Assembly: GCF_014697585.1 (NCBI RefSeq)
Contig: NZ_JACJSB010000018.1
Span: 1 to 64,000, forward strand
Direction of reading: 5' to 3'
DNA: 64,000 nucleotides
From: Dolichospermum sp. FACHB-1091
Lineage (GTDB): Bacteria; Cyanobacteriota; Cyanobacteriia; Cyanobacteriales; Nostocaceae
Of this stretch, positions 25,995 through 34,596 are shown piece after piece. Each line of letters starts with the position of its first letter. Position 1 is the first letter of the stretch. Position numbers and translations under genes: made by a program. The notes under the pieces are model-generated. The model was not told the DNA's origin. It saw nothing but the letters and a program-made list of their open reading frames with translations, and made no database searches.

Positions 25995-27056
25995 TTATTT
26001 AATCGGAGAATGTCTTTCAATTGCTAGTTGAATCAACTCATCCACTAACCTAGAAAATGGTATACCAGTATTTTCCCATAATTGGGGATACATACTTGTA
26101 GAGGTAAACCCTGGTAAGGTATTAATTTCGTTGATGAAAATTTCTCCTGTGGCCTCCACATAAAAAAAGTCTACTCTAGATAAACCAGCAGCATCAACAG
26201 CAGCAAAAGCTTGTAAGGCCATTTCTTGAATTTGTTGTGCTACTACATCTGGTAATTTTGCAGGAATGAATAAATCCGCTTTCCCTGGGGTATATTTAGT
26301 TTCGTAGTCGTAAAAATCACTATCAAAGGTGATTTCACCAACAACAGAGGCTTTGGGATTATCATTACCTAAAACGGCACATTCTACTTCCCTAGCAATA
26401 ACTCCAGCTTCGACAATAATCCGTCTATCATAGCTGGCAGCATTATCTAATGCTACTTCTAATTCCTGGCGCGATCGCACTTTAGCAATTCCCACCGATG
26501 AACCTAGATTAGCAGGTTTGACAAAACAAGGATAGCCCAATGCAGCCTCAATTTCATCACATAATTTCGGAAATACACAAGGATTTGACCAAATTTGCGC
26601 CCTGGTGACGGTTTTATATTTTACTTGAGGTAATCCCACTTGAGCAAAAGCCATTTTCATGGCAATTTTATCCATTCCCGTTGCTGAACCCAATACCCCA
26701 GAACCGACAAAGGGGACTTGTGTTAGAGTTAATAAACCCTGTATTGTACCATCTTCTCCATTGGGACCGTGAAGAATGGGAAACCAAAGCTCAACTTCTG
26801 CTGTTTCGGGTGGGAATTGCCATAAATTCGGGCTTGTAGATAGGATTTCTTGGGGAACACCAGATTCTAGAACTTGTTGCGCGATAACTCCAGATTGCCA
26901 AATCCCATTTTTTTGGATATAAAAAGCCAAAATTTCGTATTTATTAGCATTTTCTTCTAATTTTAGGGCTTGAGCGATCGCCCTCGCAGAAATTATTGAA
27001 ACTTCATGTTCCCCAGAACATCCACCAAACAGCAAACCCACCCGTAGTTTAGTCAT
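25995..27056 (-). CDS. ddl: D-alanine--D-alanine ligase
   Basis: Starting at the ATG at 27056 ([20 protein letters not shown]; a GGAG lies 12 bases upstream, inside an apparent TTG extension), the 353-residue enzyme has the Ddl motifs [29 protein letters not shown], a D…E metal pair in [24 protein letters not shown] and MYPQLW near the end. It joins two D-alanines for peptidoglycan stem peptides. It appears monocistronic. Confidence 0.96.
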   Translation of the reverse strand: MTKLRVGLLFGGCSGEHEVSIISARAIAQALKLEENANKYEILAFYIQKNGIWQSGVIAQQVLESGVPQEILSTSPNLWQFPPETAEVELWFPILHGPNGEDGTIQGLLTLTQVPFVGSGVLGSATGMDKIAMKMAFAQVGLPQVKYKTVTRAQIWSNPCVFPKLCDEIEAALGYPCFVKPANLGSSVGIAKVRSRQELEVALDNAASYDRRIIVEAGVIAREVECAVLGNDNPKASVVGEITFDSDFYDYETKYTPGKADLFIPAKLPDVVAQQIQEMALQAFAAVDAAGLSRVDFFYVEATGEIFINEINTLPGFTSTSMYPQLWENTGIPFSRLVDELIQLAIERHSPIK

Positions 27057-27669
27057 TTTCTTATATATCTCCAAGATCCGCCATTTCCATAATTTCCATA
27101 CTATACAGAAGAACTGGCGGCTTCACTTGATTGAGGTAATTGGATAGAATATTACAGTATGTTTGAAGGGGATGTTTCTAAATTCTAAATTAATACCTAA
27201 CCCGGCGATTAGAAAGAGGTTGTTTTGAAGGTATTAGATGAAAGAAACTCCCCTCCTCTGCCTCTCCCCAGCCCTCTCCTCTTAGGAGAACGAAAAGGAA
27301 TAACATTTAATACTGGAGAAGTTTACCACAGGGGCTTATTTATACACTACAAACTTTTCCAACATCCTTTAAGAGTCTAATTTATTACTTAGGGTTTTCT
27401 GGCACTTTACTTAGCCTAGCGATAAAAGTCTTTTCCCAGTGGCTAGTAACTGAATCAAAATATCTATTCTATAAACTTGGTTGAAGTATAACTTGGTTGA
27501 AGCAAAATTGAGGCGATTTATAACCGCGACTACACAGACTAAATATATCTACGTAGATAGAAAATTTTTAGTTTTTCATTGGTTCACGCAGGGTAAATTC
27601 GTCTGTGTGTTAGCGAATTATAATCGCCCAACACTTTTAAAACATCGTCTTCAAGTTGACTTAATGATC
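27057..27669. other. Gene-free stretch between convergent genes' flanks
   Basis: About 610 bases between ddl and the anchored protein gene hold no recognisable gene. A weak six-pair stem TCTCCT-CTT-AGGAGA is at 27275-27289, and a TTG-initiated 70-codon frame at 27481 has no ribosome site and no protein-like features. The region should contain the ddl promoter near 27060-27180. Confidence 0.45.
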
Positions 27670-28224
27670 CTAGCTAACCGCAGAATCAACTAGGTTGACA
27701 TCCGAAGAAGGGTCTAATAAGGTCTTTCTAGCCATCTTTCTTTTCGCAATTACCCCTGCGCCAAAAGCCCCAGTGGCTATGAGCATTACCCAACTGTCTG
27801 TGCTCCAGGGAACTACTGCAAAGGTCCTTTGAGTACTAGTACTAAACGTAATAGAGTTTGCCAACGGGGCTGTGCTACTAGTAGTGTATCGCCAATGTGA
27901 AAATGTGGTGCCGGTAACGTTATATGCAAAAAAAGGACCCCAATTACTTGTTGTCCCATTTGGAAAACCTAATTTATTTCCTACTCGAGTTGCAGCTGAG
28001 CCGGGTAATGAGGTCGGACTGTTAGTAGTAGCACCAAGCCACCATGGTTGCCTTTTCAGTTCAGCCTCGAGGCTATTAAAAGTGCCTGTAACAAGACGCA
28101 CACTATAGGTTTTACCACCCAAAGTGATTTGGACAGCAGATGCTGGGGATGCACTAGTGGCGAGGACACTGGCAACGGCAAAGCTACCAGCTACGTAAGG
28201 CAAAGCACGACGCAAAATATTCAT
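27670..28224 (-). CDS. Exported protein with VPW-TDS C-terminal sorting-like signal
   Basis: The 184-residue protein has a signal peptide (MNILRRALPYVAGSFAVASV…SPASAV, cleavage near residue 30), a small Ser/Thr-rich domain and a C-terminus made of VPWSTDSWVMLIATGAFGAG, then a basic AKRKMARK and a short tail. The VPW.TDS, hydrophobic segment, basic tail arrangement is that of PEP-CTERM-type exosortase signals in a cyanobacterial variant. The same signature ends the frameshifted protein at 38251. No exosortase gene is in the window. Anchoring or processing at the cell surface is inferred. Confidence 0.65.
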   Translation of the reverse strand: MNILRRALPYVAGSFAVASVLATSASPASAVQITLGGKTYSVRLVTGTFNSLEAELKRQPWWLGATTNSPTSLPGSAATRVGNKLGFPNGTTSNWGPFFAYNVTGTTFSHWRYTTSSTAPLANSITFSTSTQRTFAVVPWSTDSWVMLIATGAFGAGVIAKRKMARKTLLDPSSDVNLVDSAVS

Positions 28225-28407
28225 AGGTTAAGAAAGACTTATTAAATTGTTGCCACTAAAATGATACAACAAGTCAATCAAAATGTCAAATTAAATAGCA
28301 AAAAAAATAGATTATTTTTTACACAATTAAAACATTCAGGTTCTAAGGCGAAATGAATATATTTGTGTTACCCTAGTAGAGTTGTCAAAAATTCCGCACA
28401 TCCAGGA

Positions 28408-28466
28408 ATTCGGGTGTTTCTTAACTTCAGAAATGCACCTGGGTGGAGGTTTAACCCGAATAGGAG
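28408..28466 (+). promoter_or_regulatory. Candidate rpsB leader structure
   Basis: ATTCGGGT (28408-28415) pairs perfectly with ACCCGAAT (28454-28461), and the ribosome site AGGAG begins at the next base, so the helix abuts the start signal of rpsB. The enclosed 38 bases contain ACCTGGGTGGAGGT, which can form a second short stem. Ribosomal proteins often bind such leaders to repress their own operon; S2 binding here is inferred. Confidence 0.5.
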
Positions 28467-28475
28467 TAACAAAAT

Positions 28476-29249
28476 ATGCCAGTAGTTTCCTTGGCTCAAT
28501 TGATGGAGTCCGGTGTTCACTTCGGTCATCAAACCCGACGTTGGAACCCGAAAATGGCTCCTTATATCTACACCTCACGCAATGGTGTACATATCATAGA
28601 CTTGGTGCAAACAGCCCAGTTGATGGATAACGCCTATAATTATATGCGGACTCAATCAGAGCAAGGTAAAAAATTCCTGTTTGTGGGAACTAAGCGCCAA
28701 GCAGCGGGAATTATTGCCCAAGAGGCTCTGCGTTGTGGTTCTCACTATATTAACCAACGTTGGTTGGGGGGAATGCTGACGAATTGGGCAACAATTAAAA
28801 CCAGAGCAGAACGTCTCAAAGATCTAGAACGGAGAGAAGAAACGGGCGCACTGGATTTATTACCCAAGAAGGAAGCTTCCATGCTGCGTCGGGAAATGAC
28901 GAAGCTACAAAAATACCTGGGTGGTATTAAGAATATGCGGAAAGTCCCGGATATTGTGATCATTGTTGATCAGAAACGGGAATATAACGCAGTTCAAGAA
29001 TGCGAAAAATTGGGTATTCCCATTGTGTCCATGTTGGATACAAACTGTGACCCAGACGTGGTGGATATTCCTATCCCAGCCAATGATGACGCAATTAGAT
29101 CCATTAAGCTAATTGTTGGTAAATTAGCAGATGCTATTTATGAAGGTCGTCACGGTCAACTAGAAGTAGAAGAAGATTACGAAGATTACGAAGATTACAC
29201 TGACGAATACGACGAAAGTGATGTCACTGACTCATCAGACGAAGAATAA
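28476..29249 (+). CDS. rpsB: Ribosomal protein S2
   Basis: The 257-residue protein opens with [20 protein letters not shown] and has the S2 blocks [32 protein letters not shown] and [14 protein letters not shown]. The C-terminal tail is very acidic with an [15 protein letters not shown] repeat, a feature of cyanobacterial S2. It belongs to the small ribosomal subunit and heads the conserved rpsB-tsf pair. Confidence 0.97.
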   Translation: MPVVSLAQLMESGVHFGHQTRRWNPKMAPYIYTSRNGVHIIDLVQTAQLMDNAYNYMRTQSEQGKKFLFVGTKRQAAGIIAQEALRCGSHYINQRWLGGMLTNWATIKTRAERLKDLERREETGALDLLPKKEASMLRREMTKLQKYLGGIKNMRKVPDIVIIVDQKREYNAVQECEKLGIPIVSMLDTNCDPDVVDIPIPANDDAIRSIKLIVGKLADAIYEGRHGQLEVEEDYEDYEDYTDEYDESDVTDSSDEE

Positions 29250-29269
29250 ACATCTGTAATCAGGATTTA

Positions 29270-29306
29270 AAGATTCTAAGATGAGTCCTGATCATCTTAG
29301 AATCTT
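29270..29306 (+). terminator. 15-bp hairpin between rpsB and tsf
   Basis: AAGATTCTAAGATGA (29270-29284) pairs perfectly with TCATCTTAGAATCTT (29292-29306) around a seven-base loop. It starts 21 bases after the rpsB stop. There is no long T run behind it, so it is better seen as an attenuator, partial terminator or processing site that lets rpsB outnumber tsf than as a full stop. Confidence 0.65.
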
Positions 29307-29346
29307 AATTAATATTTGTATCTGTCAAGTTAGGAATTGAGGCAAC

Positions 29347-30291
29347 ATGGCGGAAATATCTGCAAAACTCGTCCAAGAGCTACGCCAAAAAACCGGTGCT
29401 GGCATGATGGACTGCAAAAAGGCGCTGAAGGAAAATGATGGTAATATCGAGGCCGCCACAACCTGGTTACGGCAAAAAGGTATTGCTAAAGCCGACAAAG
29501 GTAGTAATCGTATTGCTGCAGAAGGTCTGGTAGACACCTATATTCAGCCTGGTGGTCAGGTAGGTGTACTCATAGAGGTAAACTGTCAAACGGACTTTGT
29601 TGCCCGGAATGAGGCTTTTAAAACCCTAGTGAAGAACTTGGCTCAACAAGCTGCGACTGCGGATAGTATTGAGTCTTTATTGGCTCAACCCTATATGGAA
29701 AATCCCGGCGTTACTGTTGAGGAATTTATCAAAGAAACCATTGCTACCCTTGGGGAAAATATTCAAGTGCGGCGGTTTGTTAATTTCTCTCTTGCTAATG
29801 GCACACCAGGAGTAGCAGACAGCTACATTCACACTGGTGGTCGTGTTGGTGTATTGTTGGAATTAACTACTGAAAGTGATTCAGCAGTTGCTAATGAAGA
29901 GTTCCAAGGGTTGGCCAAAAATGCAGCCATGCAAGTTGCCGCTTGTCCCAATGTAGAATATGTCAGCGTAGACAAAATTCCCCCTGAACTTGTCCAAAAA
30001 GAAAAAGACATCGAAATGGGTAAGGACGACTTGGCTAACAAACCAGAGAACATTAGGGAAAAGATTGTTCAAGGTAGAATTGAAAAGCGCCTGAAAGAAA
30101 TGACTTTACTAGATCAACCTTATATTCGTGATCAGAGTATTTTGGTAGAAGATTTGGTAAAGCAAGTAAAATCTAAAATTGGCGAAGAAGTTCAAGTCGG
30201 TCGCTTTATCCGCTATGTGCTGGGTGAAGGCATTGAAAAGAAAGAAATTAGCTTTGCTGAGGAAGTTGCTGCCCAAATGGGTGCTAAGTAA
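29347..30291 (+). CDS. tsf: Elongation factor Ts
   Basis: The 314-residue protein has the UBA-like N-terminus ([24 protein letters not shown]), the first core block ([20 protein letters not shown] then CQTDFVARN) and a second related block [20 protein letters not shown], plus the C-terminal [17 protein letters not shown]. Two core subdomains are normal for EF-Ts. It recharges EF-Tu with GTP. It follows rpsB by 97 bases and is closed by the terminator at 30395. Confidence 0.97.
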   Translation: MAEISAKLVQELRQKTGAGMMDCKKALKENDGNIEAATTWLRQKGIAKADKGSNRIAAEGLVDTYIQPGGQVGVLIEVNCQTDFVARNEAFKTLVKNLAQQAATADSIESLLAQPYMENPGVTVEEFIKETIATLGENIQVRRFVNFSLANGTPGVADSYIHTGGRVGVLLELTTESDSAVANEEFQGLAKNAAMQVAACPNVEYVSVDKIPPELVQKEKDIEMGKDDLANKPENIREKIVQGRIEKRLKEMTLLDQPYIRDQSILVEDLVKQVKSKIGEEVQVGRFIRYVLGEGIEKKEISFAEEVAAQMGAK

Positions 30292-30394
30292 TTTTGTCAG
30301 TATTCAGTAGTTAGGGGTCAGTTGTTAAGAAAATATACTCAATGGGTTGCTGTTGATGATAGACTTTTACCTCTGACTAATGACTATTTGTATT

Positions 30395-30429
30395 TACAGG
30401 CCGGCGTGTTGTACCTGGCCTGTATTTTA
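30395..30429 (+). terminator. Intrinsic terminator after tsf
   Basis: TACAGGCC (30395-30402) pairs with GGCCTGTA (30417-30424) and is followed at once by TTTT. The GC-rich stem and T run fit a Rho-independent terminator for the rpsB-tsf transcript, about 100 bases after the tsf stop. Confidence 0.8.
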
Positions 30430-30511
30430 TTAAATGATGATTATTTTCTCAGAAGTACCTATATTTGTAGTCAGGGGCAATTGATTGATAATTGACAACA
30501 GATAGCAGAGA

Positions 30512-31366
30512 ATGGACTATTACCAGTCTAAAATTATGGCGAGAGCAATTGAACGGATAGAAGAAGACATTATTGCATTAAAAGGGGCGACCAGAGCGAT
30601 CGCTCAAGATCTCAATTTAGCTTATGCTAGATATATGAAGATATTGGGATCAGCGTTACAAAAACAACTGATTTTGGCTAGTTATTACCTGTGTACCCAA
30701 GGATATCCTGATGAATTTCTTGACTTATCACTAAATCAGCGACAAAAATTACAACAAGGTATTCGTAAATTAAGTCAACAAGCCGCTAAGGAATTAATTA
30801 GTTATATTCAGCCTCCAGAAGTTAGTGAAACAGAAGTAGTTGCAGAAACGGAGGAAGAAGGGGAAACAAAGGAACAAGAAGAAAAGGAACAAAAACCTCC
30901 AGCTTTAGACCCTGCTAACCCCATGGAACTAGTGGAATGGCAACAATATTTAGAAGCAAGAATTCGGAAAACTTTACAAAAAGTCTCCCAAGGGGCTAAT
31001 ATTTTAATCCAAAAAACCGGGGTTTTACCCAAAAAACTACCAGAACCGATTTTAGCCGCCGCTGCTGCTGCCGCCTCAGAATCTTCTGGTAATATGATAC
31101 CCGGCCCTCCCAATCTATTAAACTTAGTTATAGAAGTTAATAATGAGGAAGATTCCCAAGATTCTAATCTGACTCAAATTATGGCTATTCACTTGCGAAC
31201 AGCAGAAATAGAATTTGCTGATGTAACACTATTGACAGAGCGCAAGGGAATTCGTAATATTCTAATGCAACTGGGTAAAGTAGGGAGTGAGTATCAAAAA
31301 AGACAAAAAGAACTTAAGATTGCTGAAGCTGAAGCTGCTTGGCGTGCTAGTTGGTTCGAGGATTAG
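30512..31366 (+). CDS. Conserved cyanobacterial protein of unknown function
   Basis: The 284-residue protein has a helical N-terminal domain (residues 1-105: RAIERIEEDIIALKGATRAI, LILASYYLCTQGYPDEFL), an acidic low-complexity linker (about 115-130, EEEGETKEQEEKEQK), and a C-terminal region with WQQYLEARIRKTLQKVSQGA and, near the end, RTAEIEFADVTLLTERKGIR. Proteins like this occur between tsf and recG in related genomes, as I recall. No enzymatic motif is seen. Confidence 0.65.
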   Translation: MDYYQSKIMARAIERIEEDIIALKGATRAIAQDLNLAYARYMKILGSALQKQLILASYYLCTQGYPDEFLDLSLNQRQKLQQGIRKLSQQAAKELISYIQPPEVSETEVVAETEEEGETKEQEEKEQKPPALDPANPMELVEWQQYLEARIRKTLQKVSQGANILIQKTGVLPKKLPEPILAAAAAAASESSGNMIPGPPNLLNLVIEVNNEEDSQDSNLTQIMAIHLRTAEIEFADVTLLTERKGIRNILMQLGKVGSEYQKRQKELKIAEAEAAWRASWFED

Positions 31367-31442
31367 TTAGCCTTTGCGGAAATTGAAAATGTAAAATTAA
31401 AAGTTAAAAACTATGTGATTTAATTTATCAAAAAGTCTGTTT

Positions 31443-31548
31443 AAGTAGGTGAACGGAAAAAAACGACATAAATAACGAAAAGTAAAGTTGCCCAAAACCT
31501 CTTCCCTGTTCCCTTGTCATAACGACAATTTTTCACGCCAACCTACTT
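31443..31548. mobile_element. MITE-like repeat, copy B
   Basis: This is the inverted counterpart of the element at 3854-3994, beginning AAGTAGGTGAACGG and ending with the complement of AAGTAGGTTGGCGTGAA. Ends are an eight-base perfect inverted repeat AAGTAGGT. Only one GGGAACA heptamer is present. It lies between the 30512 gene and recG. Confidence 0.65.
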
Positions 31549-31602
31549 ATCAAAACTCGATAATCTCTTAACTAATAACCAATGACCAACAACTAATGAC
31601 CA

Positions 31603-34068
31603 ATGACTAATAAAACACCTGATTGGATAAGATTGCATAAAGCCTTAGCATTTGAGGCAGAAAATGGCTTTATAGATTTAGTAGGTAAGCAACACCGCTT
31701 TAGTGAATTTTTAAGTTTGACCTTTGGCAAATTTCCTCTGGGCTTACCTCAAAAAGAACGTTCTCGTTGGCAAGAAATAGCAATGCAATTTGCCAATTAT
31801 CCAAATTTGGCATTAGCAGAAAAACAACATTTGGTAGCCGAAGTTAGAAAATATCTTAATCAACTTGAAGAAGCACTCGAAACAAAACCTCCTCGAAAAA
31901 TTTACGAACTTAAAAATCAAAATCCCACCACTCCAATTGTTGCCGAAGTCAGTAAAAAACTAGCTGCAAAAATTGATCAAGAACTTAGCACCTTACCAGA
32001 AATCGGTATTAAAAAAGCTGAAAGTTTAGCCCGATTAGATTTACATACTGTCCGGGATTTATTATTTTATTATCCTCGTGATCATATTGATTATGCCCGT
32101 CAAGTTAATATTAGTGAATTAGAAGGGGGGGAAACAGTAACTATCATAGCGAGGGTGAAAAGGTTTAATTTCTTTACCAGTCCTAAAAATAAAAAATTAT
32201 CAATTTTAGAATTAATTCTCAAGGATAATACAGGAGAAATTAAAGTTAGCAGATTTTTTGCAGGTGCGCGTTTTACTAGTCGGGGTTGGCAGGAAACCTT
32301 AAAACGCAACTATCCTGTAGGTAGTATGTTGGCGGCTTGTGGGTTAGTCAAAGGTAGTAAATATGGTTTAACTTTGGATAACCCAGAATTGGAAGTTTTA
32401 GCAAATCCTGGAGATCCTATTGATTCTCTTACTATTGGGCGAGTTGTTCCTATTTATAGCTTAACTGAGGGAGTAGTAGCTAATACTATCAGACAGGCTG
32501 TAATGACGGCTTTAACAGCGGCTGTTAATTTAAAAGATCCTTTGCCTAAAGGTTTACGAGAAAAATATGATTTAATGGAATTAAAAGAAGCTATTCCTAA
32601 TATTCATTTTCCTAAAGATAGCGACTGTTTAAAAATTGCTCGTCGTCGTTTAGTATTTGATGAATTTTTCTATTTACAAGTTGGTTTATTACAACGTCAG
32701 AAACAAGCTAAAACAATTCAAACTGGTGCTGTTCTTACACCCAAGGGAAAATTATTAGAGAAATTCCAGAAAATTCTCCCTTTTAAATTTACCGGCGCAC
32801 AGCAACGAGTTATTAATGAAATTCTCACCGATTTACAAAAACCTACACCCATGAATCGTTTAGTTCAAGGTGATGTTGGTTCAGGTAAAACTGTTGTTGC
32901 TGTTATGGCTATTTTAGCCGCAATTCAATCAGGTTATCAAGCGGCGTTAATGGCTCCCACGGAAGTATTAGCAGAACAGCATTATCGTAAGTTAGTTAGT
33001 TGGTTTAACCTGCTACATTTGCCTGTTGAATTATTAACAGGTTCGACAAAAATAGCTAAAAGACGAGAAATTCATTCTCAATTAGAAACCGGTGAATTAC
33101 CTTTATTAGTTGGGACTCATGCCTTAATTCAAGATAAAGTTAATTTTCAAAGATTGGGTTTAGTGGTAATAGATGAACAGCATCGTTTTGGGGTACAACA
33201 AAGGGCAAAATTACAACAAAAAGGCGAACAACCTCATGTTTTAACAATGACTGCAACTCCTATTCCTCGCACTTTGGCATTAACGGTACATGGGGATTTA
33301 GATGTTAGTCAAATTGATGAATTACCACCAGGTAGACAACAAATTAAAACCACTTTATTGACTGGTCATCAAAGAACCCAAGCTTATGATTTAATCCGTC
33401 GAGAAGTTGCCCAAGGTAGACAGGTTTATGTAGTTTTACCTTTGGTAGAAGAGTCGGAAAAATTAGATTTGCGTTCCGCTGTAGAGGAACATCAAAAATT
33501 ACAAGAAAGCGTTTTTCCTGATTTTCAAGTTGGGTTATTACATGGACGCATGACTTCAGCGGAAAAAGAGGAAGCAATTCACAAATTCCGCGATAATGAA
33601 ACTCAAATTATCGTTTCTACCACTGTGATTGAGGTGGGTGTAGACGTGCCTAATGCTACCGTAATGTTAATTGAACACGCGGAAAGATTCGGTTTATCAC
33701 AATTACACCAATTACGGGGGCGTGTGGGACGAGGTGCAGCGCAATCTTACTGTTTATTAATGAGTAGTACAAGAAGTGCAGATGCTCAACAGCGTTTAAA
33801 AGTATTGGAACAGTCCCAAGATGGGTTTTTTATCTCTGAAATGGATATGCGGTTTCGCGGTCCGGGAGAGGTGATGGGAACTCGCCAATCTGGTGTAGCG
33901 GATTTTACCTTAGCTAGTTTGGTGGAAGATGAGGATATTTTGCTGTTAGCACGACAAGCAGCGGAAAAGGTGATTGATATTGATACAAGTTTAGCGCGTT
34001 GGCCGTTAATGCAGGATGAGTTAAAGTACAGGTATGCGCGGTTAATGGGTGGCGCGATTTTGACGTAA
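31603..34068 (+). CDS. recG: ATP-dependent DNA helicase RecG
   Basis: The 821-residue helicase has a wedge/OB domain (about residues 150-260), Walker A GDVGSGKT at 423-430, DEQHRFG at 524-530, TATPIPRTL, and C-terminal helicase motifs including STTVIEVGVDVPNATVM and QLRGRVGRG. RecG remodels stalled replication forks and branch-migrates Holliday junctions. It has an N-terminal extension of about 100 residues before the wedge domain, usual for cyanobacteria. Confidence 0.97.
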   Translation: MTNKTPDWIRLHKALAFEAENGFIDLVGKQHRFSEFLSLTFGKFPLGLPQKERSRWQEIAMQFANYPNLALAEKQHLVAEVRKYLNQLEEALETKPPRKIYELKNQNPTTPIVAEVSKKLAAKIDQELSTLPEIGIKKAESLARLDLHTVRDLLFYYPRDHIDYARQVNISELEGGETVTIIARVKRFNFFTSPKNKKLSILELILKDNTGEIKVSRFFAGARFTSRGWQETLKRNYPVGSMLAACGLVKGSKYGLTLDNPELEVLANPGDPIDSLTIGRVVPIYSLTEGVVANTIRQAVMTALTAAVNLKDPLPKGLREKYDLMELKEAIPNIHFPKDSDCLKIARRRLVFDEFFYLQVGLLQRQKQAKTIQTGAVLTPKGKLLEKFQKILPFKFTGAQQRVINEILTDLQKPTPMNRLVQGDVGSGKTVVAVMAILAAIQSGYQAALMAPTEVLAEQHYRKLVSWFNLLHLPVELLTGSTKIAKRREIHSQLETGELPLLVGTHALIQDKVNFQRLGLVVIDEQHRFGVQQRAKLQQKGEQPHVLTMTATPIPRTLALTVHGDLDVSQIDELPPGRQQIKTTLLTGHQRTQAYDLIRREVAQGRQVYVVLPLVEESEKLDLRSAVEEHQKLQESVFPDFQVGLLHGRMTSAEKEEAIHKFRDNETQIIVSTTVIEVGVDVPNATVMLIEHAERFGLSQLHQLRGRVGRGAAQSYCLLMSSTRSADAQQRLKVLEQSQDGFFISEMDMRFRGPGEVMGTRQSGVADFTLASLVEDEDILLLARQAAEKVIDIDTSLARWPLMQDELKYRYARLMGGAILT

Positions 34069-34098
34069 AATAACTGAGTAAAATCTTAGTTAACGGGA

Positions 34099-34596
34099 AT
34101 GGCGATAACTTTTACAGACAGAGAAATGCAAAGAGCATGGCGTGAAAATTTTTCTGCCTCTCATAATCATAATAGAGTCCGAACTAATGCCCATCGTTTA
34201 TTATTATTTTATGCCGTTGAATGTGGTTTAAAAGCAGTTTTGATGAAGCGAAAGGAAGTAAGTCGTACTGATTTATGTCCAGAAATATTAAAATATGGAC
34301 ATGATATAAATGAGTTGTTAGAGGGTTTATACCCTGGTAATAATTCATTGCAAATTTGGAAACTACCAGAACAGTTATTTATTCAAGATATTCAGGATAA
34401 TTCTTATGTTAAGATAAAACAAGAACGACAATTAACGCCTGATAACATTAACCAGATTTGGCGCTATGGAGGAAAGTTTATCTTAAAAAAAGATGAGAAT
34501 AAACGGAGCGGTAGAACCGAAATAACAGACGAAGACATAGAGAAAAAATTGTTAAAAATTGTTGAATTGATTCAAAAAGAACTTCAAAGACCATGA
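34099..34596 (+). CDS. HEPN-like helical protein
   Basis: The 165-residue protein contains NRVRTNAHRLLLFYAVECGL then KAVLMKRK, and KYGHDINELLEGLYPG, the paired-helix and GHD..ELL patterns seen in HEPN-like proteins. An R-x(3-5)-H arrangement is present in the first helix (residues 27-33), although it is not placed where the catalytic RNase motif of toxin HEPN domains usually lies, so it may be a nucleotide- or RNA-sensing version. The stop codon overlaps the next ATG (ATGA), coupling it to the large ATPase gene. HEPN is inferred by pattern; there is no homology search behind it. Confidence 0.55.
   Translation: MAITFTDREMQRAWRENFSASHNHNRVRTNAHRLLLFYAVECGLKAVLMKRKEVSRTDLCPEILKYGHDINELLEGLYPGNNSLQIWKLPEQLFIQDIQDNSYVKIKQERQLTPDNINQIWRYGGKFILKKDENKRSGRTEITDEDIEKKLLKIVELIQKELQRP

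Noticed and set aside
27481..27693. TTG-started 70-codon frame in the ddl-downstream gap
   Set aside because: No ribosome site, no motif, and it overlaps the end of the anchored protein gene on the other strand.
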